From Pocillopora verrucosa (Eukaryota; Cnidaria; Anthozoa; Scleractinia; Pocilloporidae): DNA of 64,000 bases. Shown here piece by piece: positions 33,498 through 46,043 of this stretch. Within the stretch, counting starts at the first letter, position 1; each line of letters starts with the position of its first letter. Location of the stretch: positions 11,769,580 to 11,833,579 of the forward strand of contig NC_089319.1 in NCBI RefSeq assembly GCF_036669915.1, read 5' to 3'. Both the position numbers and the translations under genes were made by a program. Below the pieces are notes generated by a model. It searched no databases and was not told the origin of the DNA. It was given only the letters and a program-made list of their open reading frames with translations.

Positions 33498-36400
33498 TTT
33501 GAATTTTATGTTTCAGCGAGAGGTACATTGTGTTCTTGATAATTCATTTTAGATTTTGAGGAAATATCAGGGAGCGCGGAAAAGAAATATCAGAAGTGTT
33601 TGCTGCATAAGGTATTTTGTTACGATTAGCTGATGGGTTAATTTAACAAATACTGTTTTGTGACTTTGGTAATTGCTTACAGTTGTTTCAGGCATCTTAT
33701 GTTAGTGAATCATTCACCTTCTATCATTCAAAACGCGATTCTTAACCGGGATGTAGGAGTTGCTCTAATTCGCTTCAGCATAAAGGAAAAGGGAAATTCA
33801 GTGGTTATTCTTGGATATCTGATCATGTAATTCTAATTCATATTTCCGCATCCCAACGGACAATCTATGCTTAACTTCCTTGTTTTTATTTAATTACAGT
33901 AATCACTACCTGTTTCAGCCAACAGGTGTCTTTTCTCATAGAAGTTACTCAGTCTTTGACACTTTGTCTTTCTTTATTGCTTCCTTTCAAATGCTTACAA
34001 CTCAAAAAGAAAATCCTAACCACTAAAAGTTTCATTTTAATATCCCTACTTAGTGAGTATGGCTTGCATTGAGAACATCTCGGTGGATGTAACAGTTTTC
34101 ATGGGTTCCTACAAGTTTGTCAATATGATTGTGGAACTTTATAATGCAAGGCGAGAATTCCGACAATTTGTATTTTAATTTTACAGCTTGAACCCACAAG
34201 TACACATGCTTGGCGCCCTTAATGTTATCTTCATAAGTAAATGAATTTATGCTCAATTAACATGTATCTTTGCATTTGATTGCTTACCCTTCAGATATCA
34301 ATGCCCGCCTGGCTATGGAATAAATTCATTTGTGATTATAAGCTTTCACACCTGTGTTTCATCAATCGCGAAAAAGTAGATGTTCAAGGTTTGACTTACG
34401 TTTGTATCTAAAACTTAAGTTACTTTTAAACTACGGAAATAAAGAGGTATTTTATTAACAAATAAGTAATGATTCAATTTTATTGTCCTCTAGAGCAGGA
34501 ATAAAATCATGAAGAACGATAGAGACAGGGTAGAAATGCTGTAAAGTATTTGAAAAGTGCCCACGTCCTTTCCGTGGGGCCTGTGAAAGAGGCGTAACCG
34601 AACCTGTGTGACAACAAAACTCCTATTGTAGATTCAATTTACAACCAACCATTTTGATACCAAAATTTCCATGTTTATCAAGAGCGAGTTTACCACTCTA
34701 CAAAATATCCTGGAAAGATTACCAAACATGCTTGATTCCTTACACAAGCATAAGTAAATATGCTGTCATACACTGCAAATATTTTGCGAAATGCCGTCGT
34801 TGCTGACTCACATCGACTCACTTGAAAGACATAAAATAATCATACTAAATATTAAACGACGAAGAGGAAAAGAACCTAGAGAGGGTGTATTTTTTACGAC
34901 AAAAATGATAACTTGTATTGAAAAAAGAAAAGCTTCCGTGAAGACGCATAAAGCTCAGAGAAAACATTCCATTCTATGTCATGCGATATATTCACCTCAC
35001 ATAACCTTCGATCTAAAGAAAGCAGATGGCGAGTAAACTTTTAAAACACAGATAACTGGTTATCAACTCTAAAGTACAAAACACAAACAGCGGTCGGATA
35101 AAGGTGACACTGAGCCACCACTTCATTTCAAATTATTCTTAAAATGAGCACAATGACTTAGAAACAGAGAACACATAGGAAATTCTAATGAGGTTCACGA
35201 ACAATGACGGAAAATGAAAAATAATTATGTTATCTTCAGAAAAACAGATGTAAGTTTTAATACGCTTAGACAGTGAATCAAATTTTCTCAGGATATGTTG
35301 CGTGATGTTTGCCTTGCTTTCAGCAAACACGGAACTTATTGGTAATTCGTCATTTTCAAGGGGGATACAGACTTGTACAAATTAATTGAAAGACGCCGAG
35401 AATTGTTAAAGCAGGTTACATTTGCTATACTTGCATTATTTCTGCTTTTCTTTATTGTCTATCTCTTACATTTTCTTCCCGGTTTAAGGAGACACTTACC
35501 TTGGATCTTAAAACTTCCTTGTTCTTCCTTATTTGTTTGGTAACCAAGCATTCCTCGTGGCGCTGACGTATTTCGAATTGCCAGTTTCATTTAGACTCAA
35601 CTCTTGAAAACTAATTGTCAGAGAATGCCTCGGATATCAGTGTTCCGTGATTGCTGAAACACTGATGAAGACTCTGAAATGACGCTTGAATTTGATAAGT
35701 TTTGGGATTAATATCGATCATTAGCATTTGAATGCCAAGATACCTGTCAGTTTTTAGGAGCGTAAACTCATTAACGAAACTGAATTAAAACGAGCCGAAG
35801 ATGGGTGTTAAGGGGTCTTTCTGGAGGAAAAAGAAATTAAATAACACAAGTTCAACTTTGAAAAAAGATGTTGTAGAAACATTTAAAACCGAAAGAAAGC
35901 TGTTACAAACAGAAAACCCATGGAGATGTTCTGACTGCTAAGCACAGACAATGAGATGTTTGATTTCATCACATCCTACGTGCGGAGTACTTTGAGGTTT
36001 TTACAAAGTGTCAAAGGCCAAATATTAACTCTGAAAAAATCCACCTTGTTGTCAGAAACAAAAATAAATTAGTGTGACAAGATAACTAAGGAAGGAACAA
36101 GGAAGTTAAGAATAGAATTTTCACGAGGATTAGGTGTGTAGATGTTCAAACAGTTGTAATCCATTGATTGAACAATTATGATGTTCCAGTTTCTGCTTAA
36201 AAGGAGTTTTTTAGTATCATGTCAGGGAATGAATAAAGCTACCTTTGAAGAGCCTTATTATCAAGTTTACAGGGAAGAACAAACAAACTAAAAAACTGGT
36301 CAAGAATGAATGAATTTTCTAGGAAGTGTGAATGAAAATATGGATCGAAAAAAAATTAAGACGTACGATTTTGCTGACACTAGCCCCAGTGTGCGTGTTA

Positions 36401-37670
36401 CCCCAAAATATGGGATTTCACTAAAGAACAATCTGTAATCTTTTACTGACACAAATGCAATTAGCTCAAATAAAAATTGAAATAGGGATTTCGAAGTTGA
36501 ACACACATATTCCTGTGAAAGCACCAAGTTTTTTCATAAAATGTGTTGGCAAACACAAAAACGTTGGTAACAACTGCAAACTATTTCCGAAATCGGTGTT
36601 TCTAAGAAAAGATTATAGACTATTTTTATAACCTGAAGTGTTATAAACAATTTGTTTCAATCCTATCTTATAATACTGTGCCACCCAGGAACATTAGCAG
36701 ATACAATTTCATAAACTAACGCAATGTTATGTTGCCGAAAATGCGCACTAATCGTTATACGAACTCATTTATTCAATCCATGTCCAATCTGTAAAACTTT
36801 TATACGTAGTTTTCTCTATGCAGTCATTTTATATTACATGAAATTGTTATTTTTGTAAAAACCATGCAATTTAGCCGTAGGGGGCTGCAGATTTGAATAT
36901 TTTTATAATTTTTCTATCTAACTCCATCTATGACCAGGTTCTGTGTGAGATCAGAAAGTGGCTGAGGCTGACGGTGTGACTGTGGGGTAATATTTTTGAA
37001 GCTCTTTTTTCTGAACTTTTCGTTGATTCCATGACTTAGTTCTCCGTCACTTCTGGAGAATACAATGGAGCAGCCTGTGGCTAATAAATGGTTCTGTTTT
37101 ACGTTATCGAAAGACAAAATAGAAACCCTCTCAGACGTTGTACTGTTAAAAATGCTCATTTTTTCTCCTTTTCTCACCATGTTCGTCCTGGATGTATTTC
37201 ACTGTACACCTCAACTTAATTCCGGGAAACAATGAGACTCCCGGGAAAGATAAACCAATAATACTCGTGAACAAATCACGGGCGTCTGATTGGCTGAGAA
37301 AGAGCGCATTTTTTATGTAAGACGAATGCAAAGTTGTAACAGGAGTTCATGCAAATTACAATAGCGTGCCTGCTGTCAAAATTTCGTTTGTCTTGACTTT
37401 CTGTGATGCCTTTTTCATGTACATTACTTACAAGTAATAACATGATTTCTCTTTCCACAAAGAGTCATTTCGGTTCACGTCACGAGGGAGATCACTCTAG
37501 GAAGAAATGAAACCTCTTTACCAATCAAAAGTTAAAGGGACCTTCCTCTGATATGAAAACGGAGGAAAAAGTTTCAGGAAAATGCAGATTAAGTCAAGGG
37601 TGGTATCAAGCCCCCCATTACTCAATAACAACAACAAGTGATACATTTGTGAAACTTTAAAGCTTGCTTG
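33498..37670. other. Upstream spacer of array unit 2
   Basis: Near-identical counterpart of the unit 1 spacer, with small indels (for example an insertion at about 34985-35010 and a loss near 35285). The indels shift open frames that looked plausible in unit 1, arguing that the spacer is non-coding. No gene is supported. Confidence 0.5.
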
Positions 37671-38213
37671 TTTATTGAAATCACACTCAGCAATTAAAAA
37701 CAAAGATATGAAATAATTATTATAAAAACCCTTAACATGACATTACGTGATATTACGTATCAATTCTAACGATGTAGTTGCTGTGATAAGCAAAATTATT
37801 ATAAAAAAAATGGGATTAAGAACAAAAGGACTTAAAATAAAAACCAACCTCTGGACTGAATGTCTGCAGTGCTAAAAAATTTTTGCTTCTCAGCCTTGGC
37901 TTCCTAAGACTCCTGATACTATCAGCTACAGTCGGTACAGATTTAAGCTACATTGCTAATTGAAAATACGATCTCATGCATGAGAAACGGTGAATTTCTC
38001 TCTATTCAAAATTGTACTTCTTATTAAAACGGTGTCTATCGAATTCGAAATATGAGCAACGCCACAACGGCGCCGAAAACACAGCTTACTAAAAGCTGGA
38101 CTACGAGCGACACTCACTTAGAAATGTAAAAAGGAAAGAGCTACTGTTGGTTCACATATTACTGCTTATCTTGGGGGTAACAAATGAAAAAAAAGCTTTA
38201 GCTGTTTATGATA
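37671..38213 (-). repeat. Truncated array unit (3' UTR end only)
   Basis: This matches the 3' UTR portion of the BRICHOS unit from the AATAAA boundary up to the GTTTATGATATAATAAA block, then diverges to TTTGTAGTAAGTG before reaching the coding part of exon 6. It is therefore a stub without coding sequence and marks the left edge of the foreign block at 38214-48014. Confidence 0.75.
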
Positions 38214-38706
38214 TAATAAATTTGTAGTAAGTGATAAATATTCTCTTTCTCCACGGCTTGTGAACTTATATCGCAGTTGTATGGAAACATTATAATTACA
38301 CAACGCTTAACGGCCATTTTATTTTTGGAATATTAATTAGCCAGCAGCAAAATAATTTGCGTTATTATCGCCAGCGTCTGATATTCGGAGATGTCTACAA
38401 TAGTTTACGATAAAGAAATCTGTATCAGGCTGTATGTTAAAGAATCGTACAAATACTACCAATCCAGAATTGAGGAAGGAGAAAAAAAGGGAAAATGACC
38501 TTGGCAAAAGAGGAGAAAAGAAGGATGGGAGAGGCAGCTGAAACTGTTGTACCCTGAAAAGCTGGGTAAGTGATAAATATATTATGAACAACTGGGCCTG
38601 AAGTTAATCATTCCTAATTGATAGAGTCACGACATATGTGTGACTTAAAAGCCTCTAGAAGAAACTTTGTGTTTTGCAAACTATAAACATTGATGTTGCC
38701 TTTCAG

Positions 38707-41400
38707 ATGAATTTTTGCGCGATAAACCTAGCTTTAGATAACATTCTCCAGTGTTTTGGTCTAACAAAGAAAGGAGACATTCTCAGTGTCCGGGGGTACT
38801 GTGAACGAAAATTGAGAGTACTTTCAGCTTTGTACGTTTGATGGCAAGTGCCTTTACCGTCCGAACCTGTTGCAGTGGTCGACAAACAAATGCTTTACAT
38901 GGCTAAAAGCGAAGATATGCCTAATCTTTTGGAATAAGACCCGGAGATACATTTTATGGGTTTTGGTAGTACTGCAGACAGATTCAATGAAACCATACCC
39001 CTAGACTCCACAACGTCGCAACCTTCATCTTTTCTCGCTTTCCCTCCAGTTCCTGACCTCCCACCAGAACAGTTGGTGGAAGGCGACGATCTAGCGCAGG
39101 TATGTTGACTTTTCACGGTTACCCGTTTGGAGTCGTCACGTACTCCATGTCTACACGTTGAAAAAATAAGCTGGCATAAAAGAATAGAACGAATTTCTCC
39201 CTCATGGAAGTTTGGTCTTACTACACGGCTGCGTGTGAAGGTCAAACGTCATCGTTCCTGCCTGCAAGTACGGGCCTACGTTATGAGAGTTGCTTTCATT
39301 CCAATGTTCCGTCATCACCAGTCCCTTTCATTGTTACAAGGAAAACGATGGAGCTAATCCTTGCAGAAATTCAAAGCGGAAAAGAAAAAATAACAACGTG
39401 AGTAGACATTGTCTGACTGCGGGGTTTTGTCTGCAGTTTTCTGAGATGCCCTGGATGTTTAATAGGAACACCGTAATGATTTCTCTGTCCCTTTGTGCAG
39501 GATCCTGGGCGTAAGTTTCGTATGATGGTCAACTCAGGCACTCTTTCTGCTGATAGTGATGGGGGTGAGGTGATTAGAAACCGCAATTCATTTTACCTTT
39601 ACTTTCAATCATCTTCCTCTATTTTTATACTTATTTGGCAGTGATAATGATAGTCGTGGAAGTAAAGATAATGATAATAATACCGTTTCGAACTCTTGTA
39701 CAAATTTTAGTCCTGACTATTCTTATAAAGAACACATATTATTTGATATATTTAATAGCACAATAATGACCTTTTTCTCCAATCTTCCTGCAGATATTTC
39801 CTCCCTGAAATGGCGCTGTGGTTGGTACTTAGTTCAGATTTACTTTCTGGTTATTTCACAGGAAACCCAAGAAGATAACATTGACAGTCAAACTGAGGAG
39901 AATCCTACGGCTGTTCCCTCCGAAGTGGCACAACACGAGTCTTCTTCAAATGTGCCCCTGTCAGTGAGTGTTGCAAATGAAACTGCCTTCATTGAAATCT
40001 GGTATGCTGCTTTTGTTTGAGGATTAGTTGTATCGTTGTAACTTAAGGCAACGTGCACATAGAACCCATGTTAGACTAGTACTTAGTTCTATTCCGTGTG
40101 GTGTAAAGCTACTCTCTTAGCTGTAAACGAGCGTAACCCAGCTGGATACCACTTTTCTTGTCCACACAACACAAACGTGAAGAGGCCAAGCAATTGTCAC
40201 ACTAAATTTTTGTGCGAGTGCAGAGAAGAAAATACTGCCTGATGATAACATTGTAATGTTTTTTGACATTTAGAAAAAGTACAATGACAGCGTGCAGACA
40301 AAGTAACAAGTCATTTAGCCTGGTAAAGTACGACTGAATACAATTAACGGATAAGTTCACATCCTTGCAAGTTATCTTAATTTATAATACGTGGTATATG
40401 ATCATTACATGAATGCCTTCCTTTTCAGTACCTTGAGGATAAGAAGAACAATGGTGTATCGCGACATGAAAGAAGCGTTCCAGGCAGAGAACATCATGAC
40501 CTCTGAGATGAAAATTGTAATGGTCGACGTAAGAGGACAGGAAGAACGCTCGATTGACGTTGGTGGTTTCTATCGCGATGCTATTGCCTGCTTCTGGCAC
40601 GAATAATATGATTCATCGACCCTTGGTGAAAGAGAAAGGGTTCCAGCCCTGAGACATGATTTCCAATCCAGTGAGTGGTCAGCTACAAAGGGTTACTTGG
40701 ATCTGGGCTATTTCCCTTGTATGCTCAGCCAAGCGTTCATTGTAAGTGTGATATTCGGCGAGAACGCAGTCCCTGCGGAGATTCTTCTTAAATCGTTCCA
40801 GAATTATATCGCCAAGGATGAAGAAGACGTTGCTGAGGCGCTCAAGGGAAATTTTGACGCCGACGAGTTGATCGATGTACTTGACAGGTTTGGTTGTAGG
40901 AAAGTCCCGACAAAAGAAAATACCAGAGATCTTACTCTCAAAGTGGCTCATAAAGAAATGATTCAGAAGCCCCAGTACGTGGCTGATATGTGGCCAGAGG
41001 CCCTAATGATACTGAATAGCAAAGAAAAACTGACTACAATCGAAAGTCTGTGTCATTTGTACCAGACAGGTGAGCCCACTAACCGGAAAGTACTGAGCAT
41101 GATACAGGCAGATCCTCAAAACAACTCGGAGAGGGCGGCAACTGAGTTCCTGAAACGCTTTGTGAGAGGAATGGATGAAGCTCAACTGAAATCTTTCTTG
41201 AGATATGTAACAGGCGCCGATGTCATCTGTGTACCATGTATTTCAGTCCAGTTTTCAACCTTAGATGGATTCGCTAGACGATCCATCGCACACACCTGTG
41301 GCGGTTCTGGTCTGGAGCTCCCGTCCACAACGACACGTCTCCAGAATTGTGGGAAGAGTTCAACAACATTCTTGCGAAGACGAAGTGGCAAATGATATAG
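38707..41400 (+). pseudogene. HECT-domain E3 ubiquitin ligase-type gene, decayed
   Basis: Exon pieces lie at about 38707-39099, 39501-39560, 39862-40001 and 40429-41400. The last two join in frame and carry a HECT-like domain: MVDVRGQEER, IDVGGFYRDAIACFW, FPCMLSQAF, LIDVLDRFGCRKVP, and SVQFSTLDGFARRSIAHTCG. The Cys in AHTCG sits where the ubiquitin-accepting Cys of HECT enzymes lies, followed by LELP. An in-frame TAA at 40604-40606 interrupts the N-lobe. A frameshift at about 41325 separates LELP from the expected end (SPELWEEFNNILAK). Upstream exons carry two more stops near 38838 and 38934. AATAAA at 41829-41834 may be its poly(A) signal. It resembles the G2E3-like HECT proteins often multiplied in cnidarian and fish genomes; that family link is from memory and uncertain. 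Confidence 0.72.
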
Positions 41401-42235
41401 TGTAACCGGATTTTGCTGTACTTTGTTCGAACGAGTCTGCTCCATGCCCGTCATACTTAACTGGGAAGTGTGACTTTGTTTTGTTTAAATATTGTTAAGT
41501 TCACGGCAGATAACAAATTCAATAGCCTTTTAACCGAAAAAATACGGTCTTTTTCCTTTTTTGGGCAGCATAGACTGAAACTGGTGCTTTGAAACGCGTA
41601 AGTTGATTTATCTTAGGTTTCTGTTTTCAAGAGTTGATCTGAAGCCAGGGCGTTATAACTGAGCTGAGTTACCTAAACATTTTCTCCATCTAAAGCCTTG
41701 GGCGTTTGATATTAATAGTTTGGTTCCGTTTCGATGTTAACATGAACAATTTTGTGGGAGGAAAAAGTTCTTTGGGGGTAAGAGCAACGTACACTTGCAT
41801 TGTTGTGTTAGACGTAGTGCACCCTATCAATAAAAGAACGGGTCGAGTTACATGACCGTTCTACAGTGCTCATTTAAGCTGTACTTAACACCTATCCCAC
41901 GGGTGAAGCCCCTATGACGAGCTCAAGATTCCCTTTCGCGCGAGCTACCAGTCCTCGTTTTTCAACAAAAAACCGGTTGAAAGGTTTGCGAAAGAAATAT
42001 AGTTTCCGGCAACATAAAAATTTCCCTTACATAGGTCAAAGCACTTTTTTTTCAGAAACATTGTCTCTTAATTACGTGGTTAAGATGAAAATTTTTCGGG
42101 AGACATGCACATTATTTCTTAGAATTCTAAGCGTGCGACCTTCTTTCTATGAAAACTTGCACCCGTGGCCGTTCACAGCCTAAAACTAATTATAATAAAG
42201 TTCGGATATAACGCGCGCTGTCATTGGTTGAAAGA
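41401..42235. other. 3' flank of the HECT pseudogene
   Basis: Contains the likely poly(A) signal at 41829-41834. I see no gene. A plus-strand frame at 41914-42183 has no domain or splice support. Confidence 0.4.
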
Positions 42236-43258
42236 GCGTGCTCTATGAGAGTATAGAGCATAGAGCTGAGCCAAAGCTGTCACGCCATCTGCCTAATTGT
42301 ACTATGTTCGACCTTTTCCGGGATTTCTTTTTAGCTTTTTTCCGATAATTGAAAGTGAAATTTCGGAACAAGCGAGCCGGCAAGTAGCAACAGAAGAACC
42401 AAACAAAGGTTTGTAAACATATCAGGCGCCGTAATTTACATTATTAAAACGTGAGCAGATACGAAAATCCTCAAAGGAAAAACAAAATAGACATTCCGAG
42501 TTTTAAAGATTTTCACGCTCAGTTAGATTGCAAGCTTACGAACGGTAATAAAAATCAAACACAGCTAACACTCGTATAGTATATAAAGTTCAGAGTTCAA
42601 AAACAAAACAGAACAAAACAGAAATTATGAAAAATATAATCAAACTGACATATCTGTTAAAATTCATACTAATCATGACGGTGTCTGAGCAAATATGATC
42701 ATGCTGAAGTCCATCGCGGCTCGCTTAGCATGGCGATCTCCGGTCATTACAGTAAAGCAAGCCTCAGAAACTACATCGGCCGGCCTTCGAGTGAAAAAAT
42801 AAGAACTCGCTCTAATATCCTTTCCGATACGTTGAGTAGAAAGTCACTTCAGTCACTGCAGCCGAGTTTTGCGGCGCTGTCATCCCGAGCGATCTTCATG
42901 TTCCGGTGAATTCGGCTGTCGTTCATTTAAAAAACACTCGCCTTGAACAGTTTGTTTTCTACCTTGTCATGTGAAAAAACTCGCGTGTTTTTTATGAGCC
43001 ATAATTCGGCTGAAGTTCACTGAACATTTCACTTGAAGATTCTGTGTTAAAAACTTCAGGCAAAAGCGTTAAAATCGACCTGCCGAACTATTTTAGTTTG
43101 TAAACTATCGCAGATTGTGAACTTTGATGGTTTTTGAACTTTGACGGTTTGACACTTCTGACAGCTTTTGTCTTGTAGAGCCAATCAGATTATTTGAACC
43201 ATTCTAACAGAGATTCTGATTGGCTTATTGTAGCGTGCTCTATGAGAGTATAGAGCAT
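42236..43258 (+). repeat. Element bounded by direct repeats with internal palindrome
   Basis: The 26-base motif GCGTGCTCTATGAGAGTATA + GAGCAT occurs at 42236-42261 and again at 43233-43258 in the same orientation. Each copy contains the palindrome GCTCTAT...ATAGAGC, and each is preceded by a CCAAT-type box (CATTGGTTGAA or TGATTGGCTTA). The roughly 1 kb between shows no coding potential. This looks like a non-autonomous mobile element or a short dispersed repeat with duplicated ends. Confidence 0.5.
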
Positions 43259-43348
43259 GCTGACGACATTGTTGTTCGCTTTGGAAATAAAGTTTGTTTT
43301 GAAAATTGAAAGTAATGCATGGGGAATTTGACGGATTCTTTATTATAA

Positions 43349-43520
43349 AACAAATAGAGAAGCCTTGACTGTGCTCTGTTCTGTTATAAAGCACTTAGGA
43401 AGCGGAAGAAGTGGGGAGAAAGTGGGGAGAAAGTGGAAGTGGAACACTTCTCTCGTGCTCTAGCCGCTTCCTGCGTGCTTTATAACAGAACAGAGCACAG
43501 TCAAGGCTTCTCTATTTGTT
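43349..43520. repeat. Long perfect inverted repeat (fold-back element)
   Basis: Arms 43349-43394 and 43475-43520 are perfect reverse complements over 46 bases (AACAAATAGAGAAGCCTTGA at the outer end, TATAAAGCAC at the inner end). A further GGAAGCGG/CCGCTTCC pair lies inside, around a loop with a duplicated GTGGGGAGAAA motif. Typical of a fold-back MITE. Confidence 0.8.
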
Positions 43521-43883
43521 AAATAGAGAATCAAGCACTACGAGAATATAAGTGATTGTTTGTTTGCTTAGACGCTGGAAGCCTCTACATGCAAAAGGAC
43601 TGAAAATAACCCGCGGCTTAATTATCGGGAGGCGAATGTTACAGCCTGAAGCAACAACAGCAAGCTTTATTCGCATGACCATAAAATATTACAGTATTGC
43701 CGAAATGCAAATCAAGGAGCTAAGGGAACAAGAATCGAGCTAGCTTGTTTCGTAGATCAAAGCATGAGGAAATAAATTTAACTTATTGTAGGGATGAAAG
43801 TATAGTCTCTCTGTTTTTTCCCTCTATCGCAAAATATGTCGCGCTCTACTCCAACGTATCGAGCACTGTAAAACGGGAAAATC

Positions 43884-43920
43884 AATACACAGACTTCCTA
43901 TGAAAGGAAGTCTGTGTATT
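43884..43920. repeat. Perfect short hairpin
   Basis: AATACACAGACTTCCT (43884-43899) and AGGAAGTCTGTGTATT (43905-43920) are perfect 16-base arms around a 5-base loop. It is followed by TATATA-rich DNA, with no T-run or gene end, so a terminator role is not supported. Confidence 0.7.
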
Positions 43921-44112
43921 GTATATATAAACATATTGTATATATATACATAAGTTAAAGAATTAAAGAGGACACATTCATTCTCTGTGACTCTGAGTTT
44001 CGCGCCTAAGCGCTCGTCGCGACGTCTTCTTGAATTCTTTAACTTATGTATACTTAGCTCTGCTACCAGCGCATTGAGCACTTTATGCCAAGGTGGACTC
44101 TACCCCCACATT

Positions 44113-44172
44113 TATATGTATATATATATATATATATTTTATTTTTTATTTTTTTTATTTTTTATTTTTTTT
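44113..44172 (+). repeat. (TA)n microsatellite with T-rich tail
   Basis: A TATATA tract followed by alternating TTTTATTTTT blocks. Low complexity; no function inferred. Confidence 0.7.
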
Positions 44173-44376
44173 CCAAATTCAGTTGTCATGAAATTCAGTT
44201 ACAAAATGGACAAGCTTCTCGAAGACAATCTCATTTGAGGCCAACAGAGAAAGCTGCGAGCCCAGGAAAAAAAGACAAACAGCAGCTAAGTCTGCAGTTT
44301 AGGATAAATTCATTCTAATTTATTGTTACAGTTACAACAAGATTTTTATTCAAAAATCAATTTTATTTAACTGTAA

Positions 44377-44585
44377 TTAACCCCTTCACTCCCAAGAGTG
44401 CTAAGTCAAAATTGAGAAGAAATCTTTGAATTTCAGTATGCAGAATCAACAAAAAACAAACGTTAAAACATGAAAGTGCTGCTTGACAGCTTACATTTGA
44501 ATGTTCACATACAAGAGCTTCATCCTAAGAGGTTACAACTACATAAAATCAAGTCAAAGCTTGACTCTGGGAGAGAAAGGGTTAA
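44377..44585. mobile_element. MITE with TTAA target duplication (piggyBac-like)
   Basis: A 209-base segment flanked by TTAA at both ends (44377-44380 and 44582-44585). Imperfect terminal inverted repeats start CCCCTTCACTCCCAAGAGT on the left and read CCCTTTCTCTCCCAGAGTC on the complementary right end. TTAA duplication with C-rich ends is the signature of piggyBac-type transposition. It has no coding capacity. Confidence 0.65.
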
Positions 44586-44959
44586 TACCATTTGTATCAT
44601 CATCCAAAATTAAATGATTCATTTAAAGACTATTTTTTGACTGATAGTATTTATTGCAATAAATATAATTCAAGTTATTGTATTTTATGAAAAAGAATCA
44701 ACAGATTTTATTCACAATCTGTGTCAAACCAAATTTAATGATTGATTAGGACTATTTTGTATACGATTAGCTGTAATTGAGGATAATTCTTAATAAGTAA
44801 TAAAAGAAAAAGAAATCAAATTCCATCCTAATATTACTACATGTTGATGTGAATACACAATTGAAAATATTTTACATGTAAACCTGAGTTTAATTAGGTA
44901 TGTAAATGAATTCCATTGAATACTTGAATTTTTAGTTGTCAGTTGCCTCAAAATATTGC

Positions 44960-45240
44960 TTAAAATTCTCAGTCATTCTTAAACATTCCTAGAAATTCCT
45001 GAAAATCCCTATGAATTTCTGGCAAGTTTTTAGATTTAGTCTCTCAGGGAAAGTCATTGGTGCTCTGAGTTGGAATTCCTAGGATTTTCTTAGGAAAGCC
45101 AAGTCCTGTTTGCTATTAACTTGGAATTTCTGGGAATTTCCAGGTTTTTAGAACCAGAGTTGTTACAGTTGGGAATTCTTAGGAATTCCGAGGAAAAAAT
45201 ACCTAGGAATTCTTAGGATACTCTAGGAATTCCAAAATCC
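44960..45240. repeat. Degenerate GGAATTCC-rich repeat
   Basis: Many half-palindromic units of AATTCCTAG / CTAGGAATTC type occur in both orientations (for example GAATTCCTAGGATTTTCTTAG, GGAATTCTTAGGAATTCCG, ACCTAGGAATTCTTAGGA). The left part is rich in TTCCTGAAA units and the right part in GGAATTC units, so the whole can fold on itself. No coding frame. Confidence 0.6.
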
Positions 45241-46043
45241 ATTTCGCAAACGTAATTGTTCAAACTGCAATTAGTGCTAACATAGACTAAAATTCAAACT
45301 TGGTCAATTTTTTCTTGTTTGAAGGCATATAGTTATGTACATGGTATGTCTTGAGGTTTCATCTTCAGAGCTCTACTCTCCGGTAAAAACTGATAGCAGT
45401 AAAACATTGAAGGGTAAATATTGCAATAAAACTACATCAAAATGTTGTCAACAACCCTGGATTAGCTTATATCATCATGTTTCAAACAAACCTATCCGGG
45501 TTTCTGTTACAACCAGAAATTGGAGTTTATTACTTAGCGTTAAGTCAAGTTTCCTTTCTGTTTGAGTGGTGCCTACTCTTACAAATTCCTGGCTTAAGAC
45601 TGATCAGTCACATGTAAGATACCGTGTACAGCTGTACATGGAGCAAACTTTCAAATTTGAGTTGCCATAATAAAAGTTGTATCAAAATAAACTACAAATA
45701 CCCAACTTAATTCAACATAGGAAGAGCAAAGAGATTTCTTCTGGTTTTGTTTACAATACAGAAAGTATAGATCAACACCTAAAATCAATGTCCTTTATGT
45801 AAGATATAATTTCGATCTATACTTTTATTAATATTTAAGACACCTGTGCAATTTGCACATGCGCACAGTAGTTCCACGCTGCACAAATTAGTTTCCACAT
45901 CAATTTCCACAATTAAAAGCAACTTTAGTTGCTATGAATTCTTCTTGAGAGAAAATCAACCCAGACTCCTGATGATACTCTTTAAGAGGGGCAATGTATG
46001 TTAATTAACTGAAAGGTATAACTAGCAAATACAAAGCACTTAC

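Noticed and set aside
41182..41454. Minus-strand ORFs across the HECT region (also 40679-40951 and 41003-41185)
   Set aside because: They are antisense to the HECT reading frame and show no domain of their own.
43884..43920. Perfect hairpin considered as a transcription terminator
   Set aside because: The genome is eukaryotic, no gene ends here, and the hairpin is followed by TA repeats rather than a T-run.
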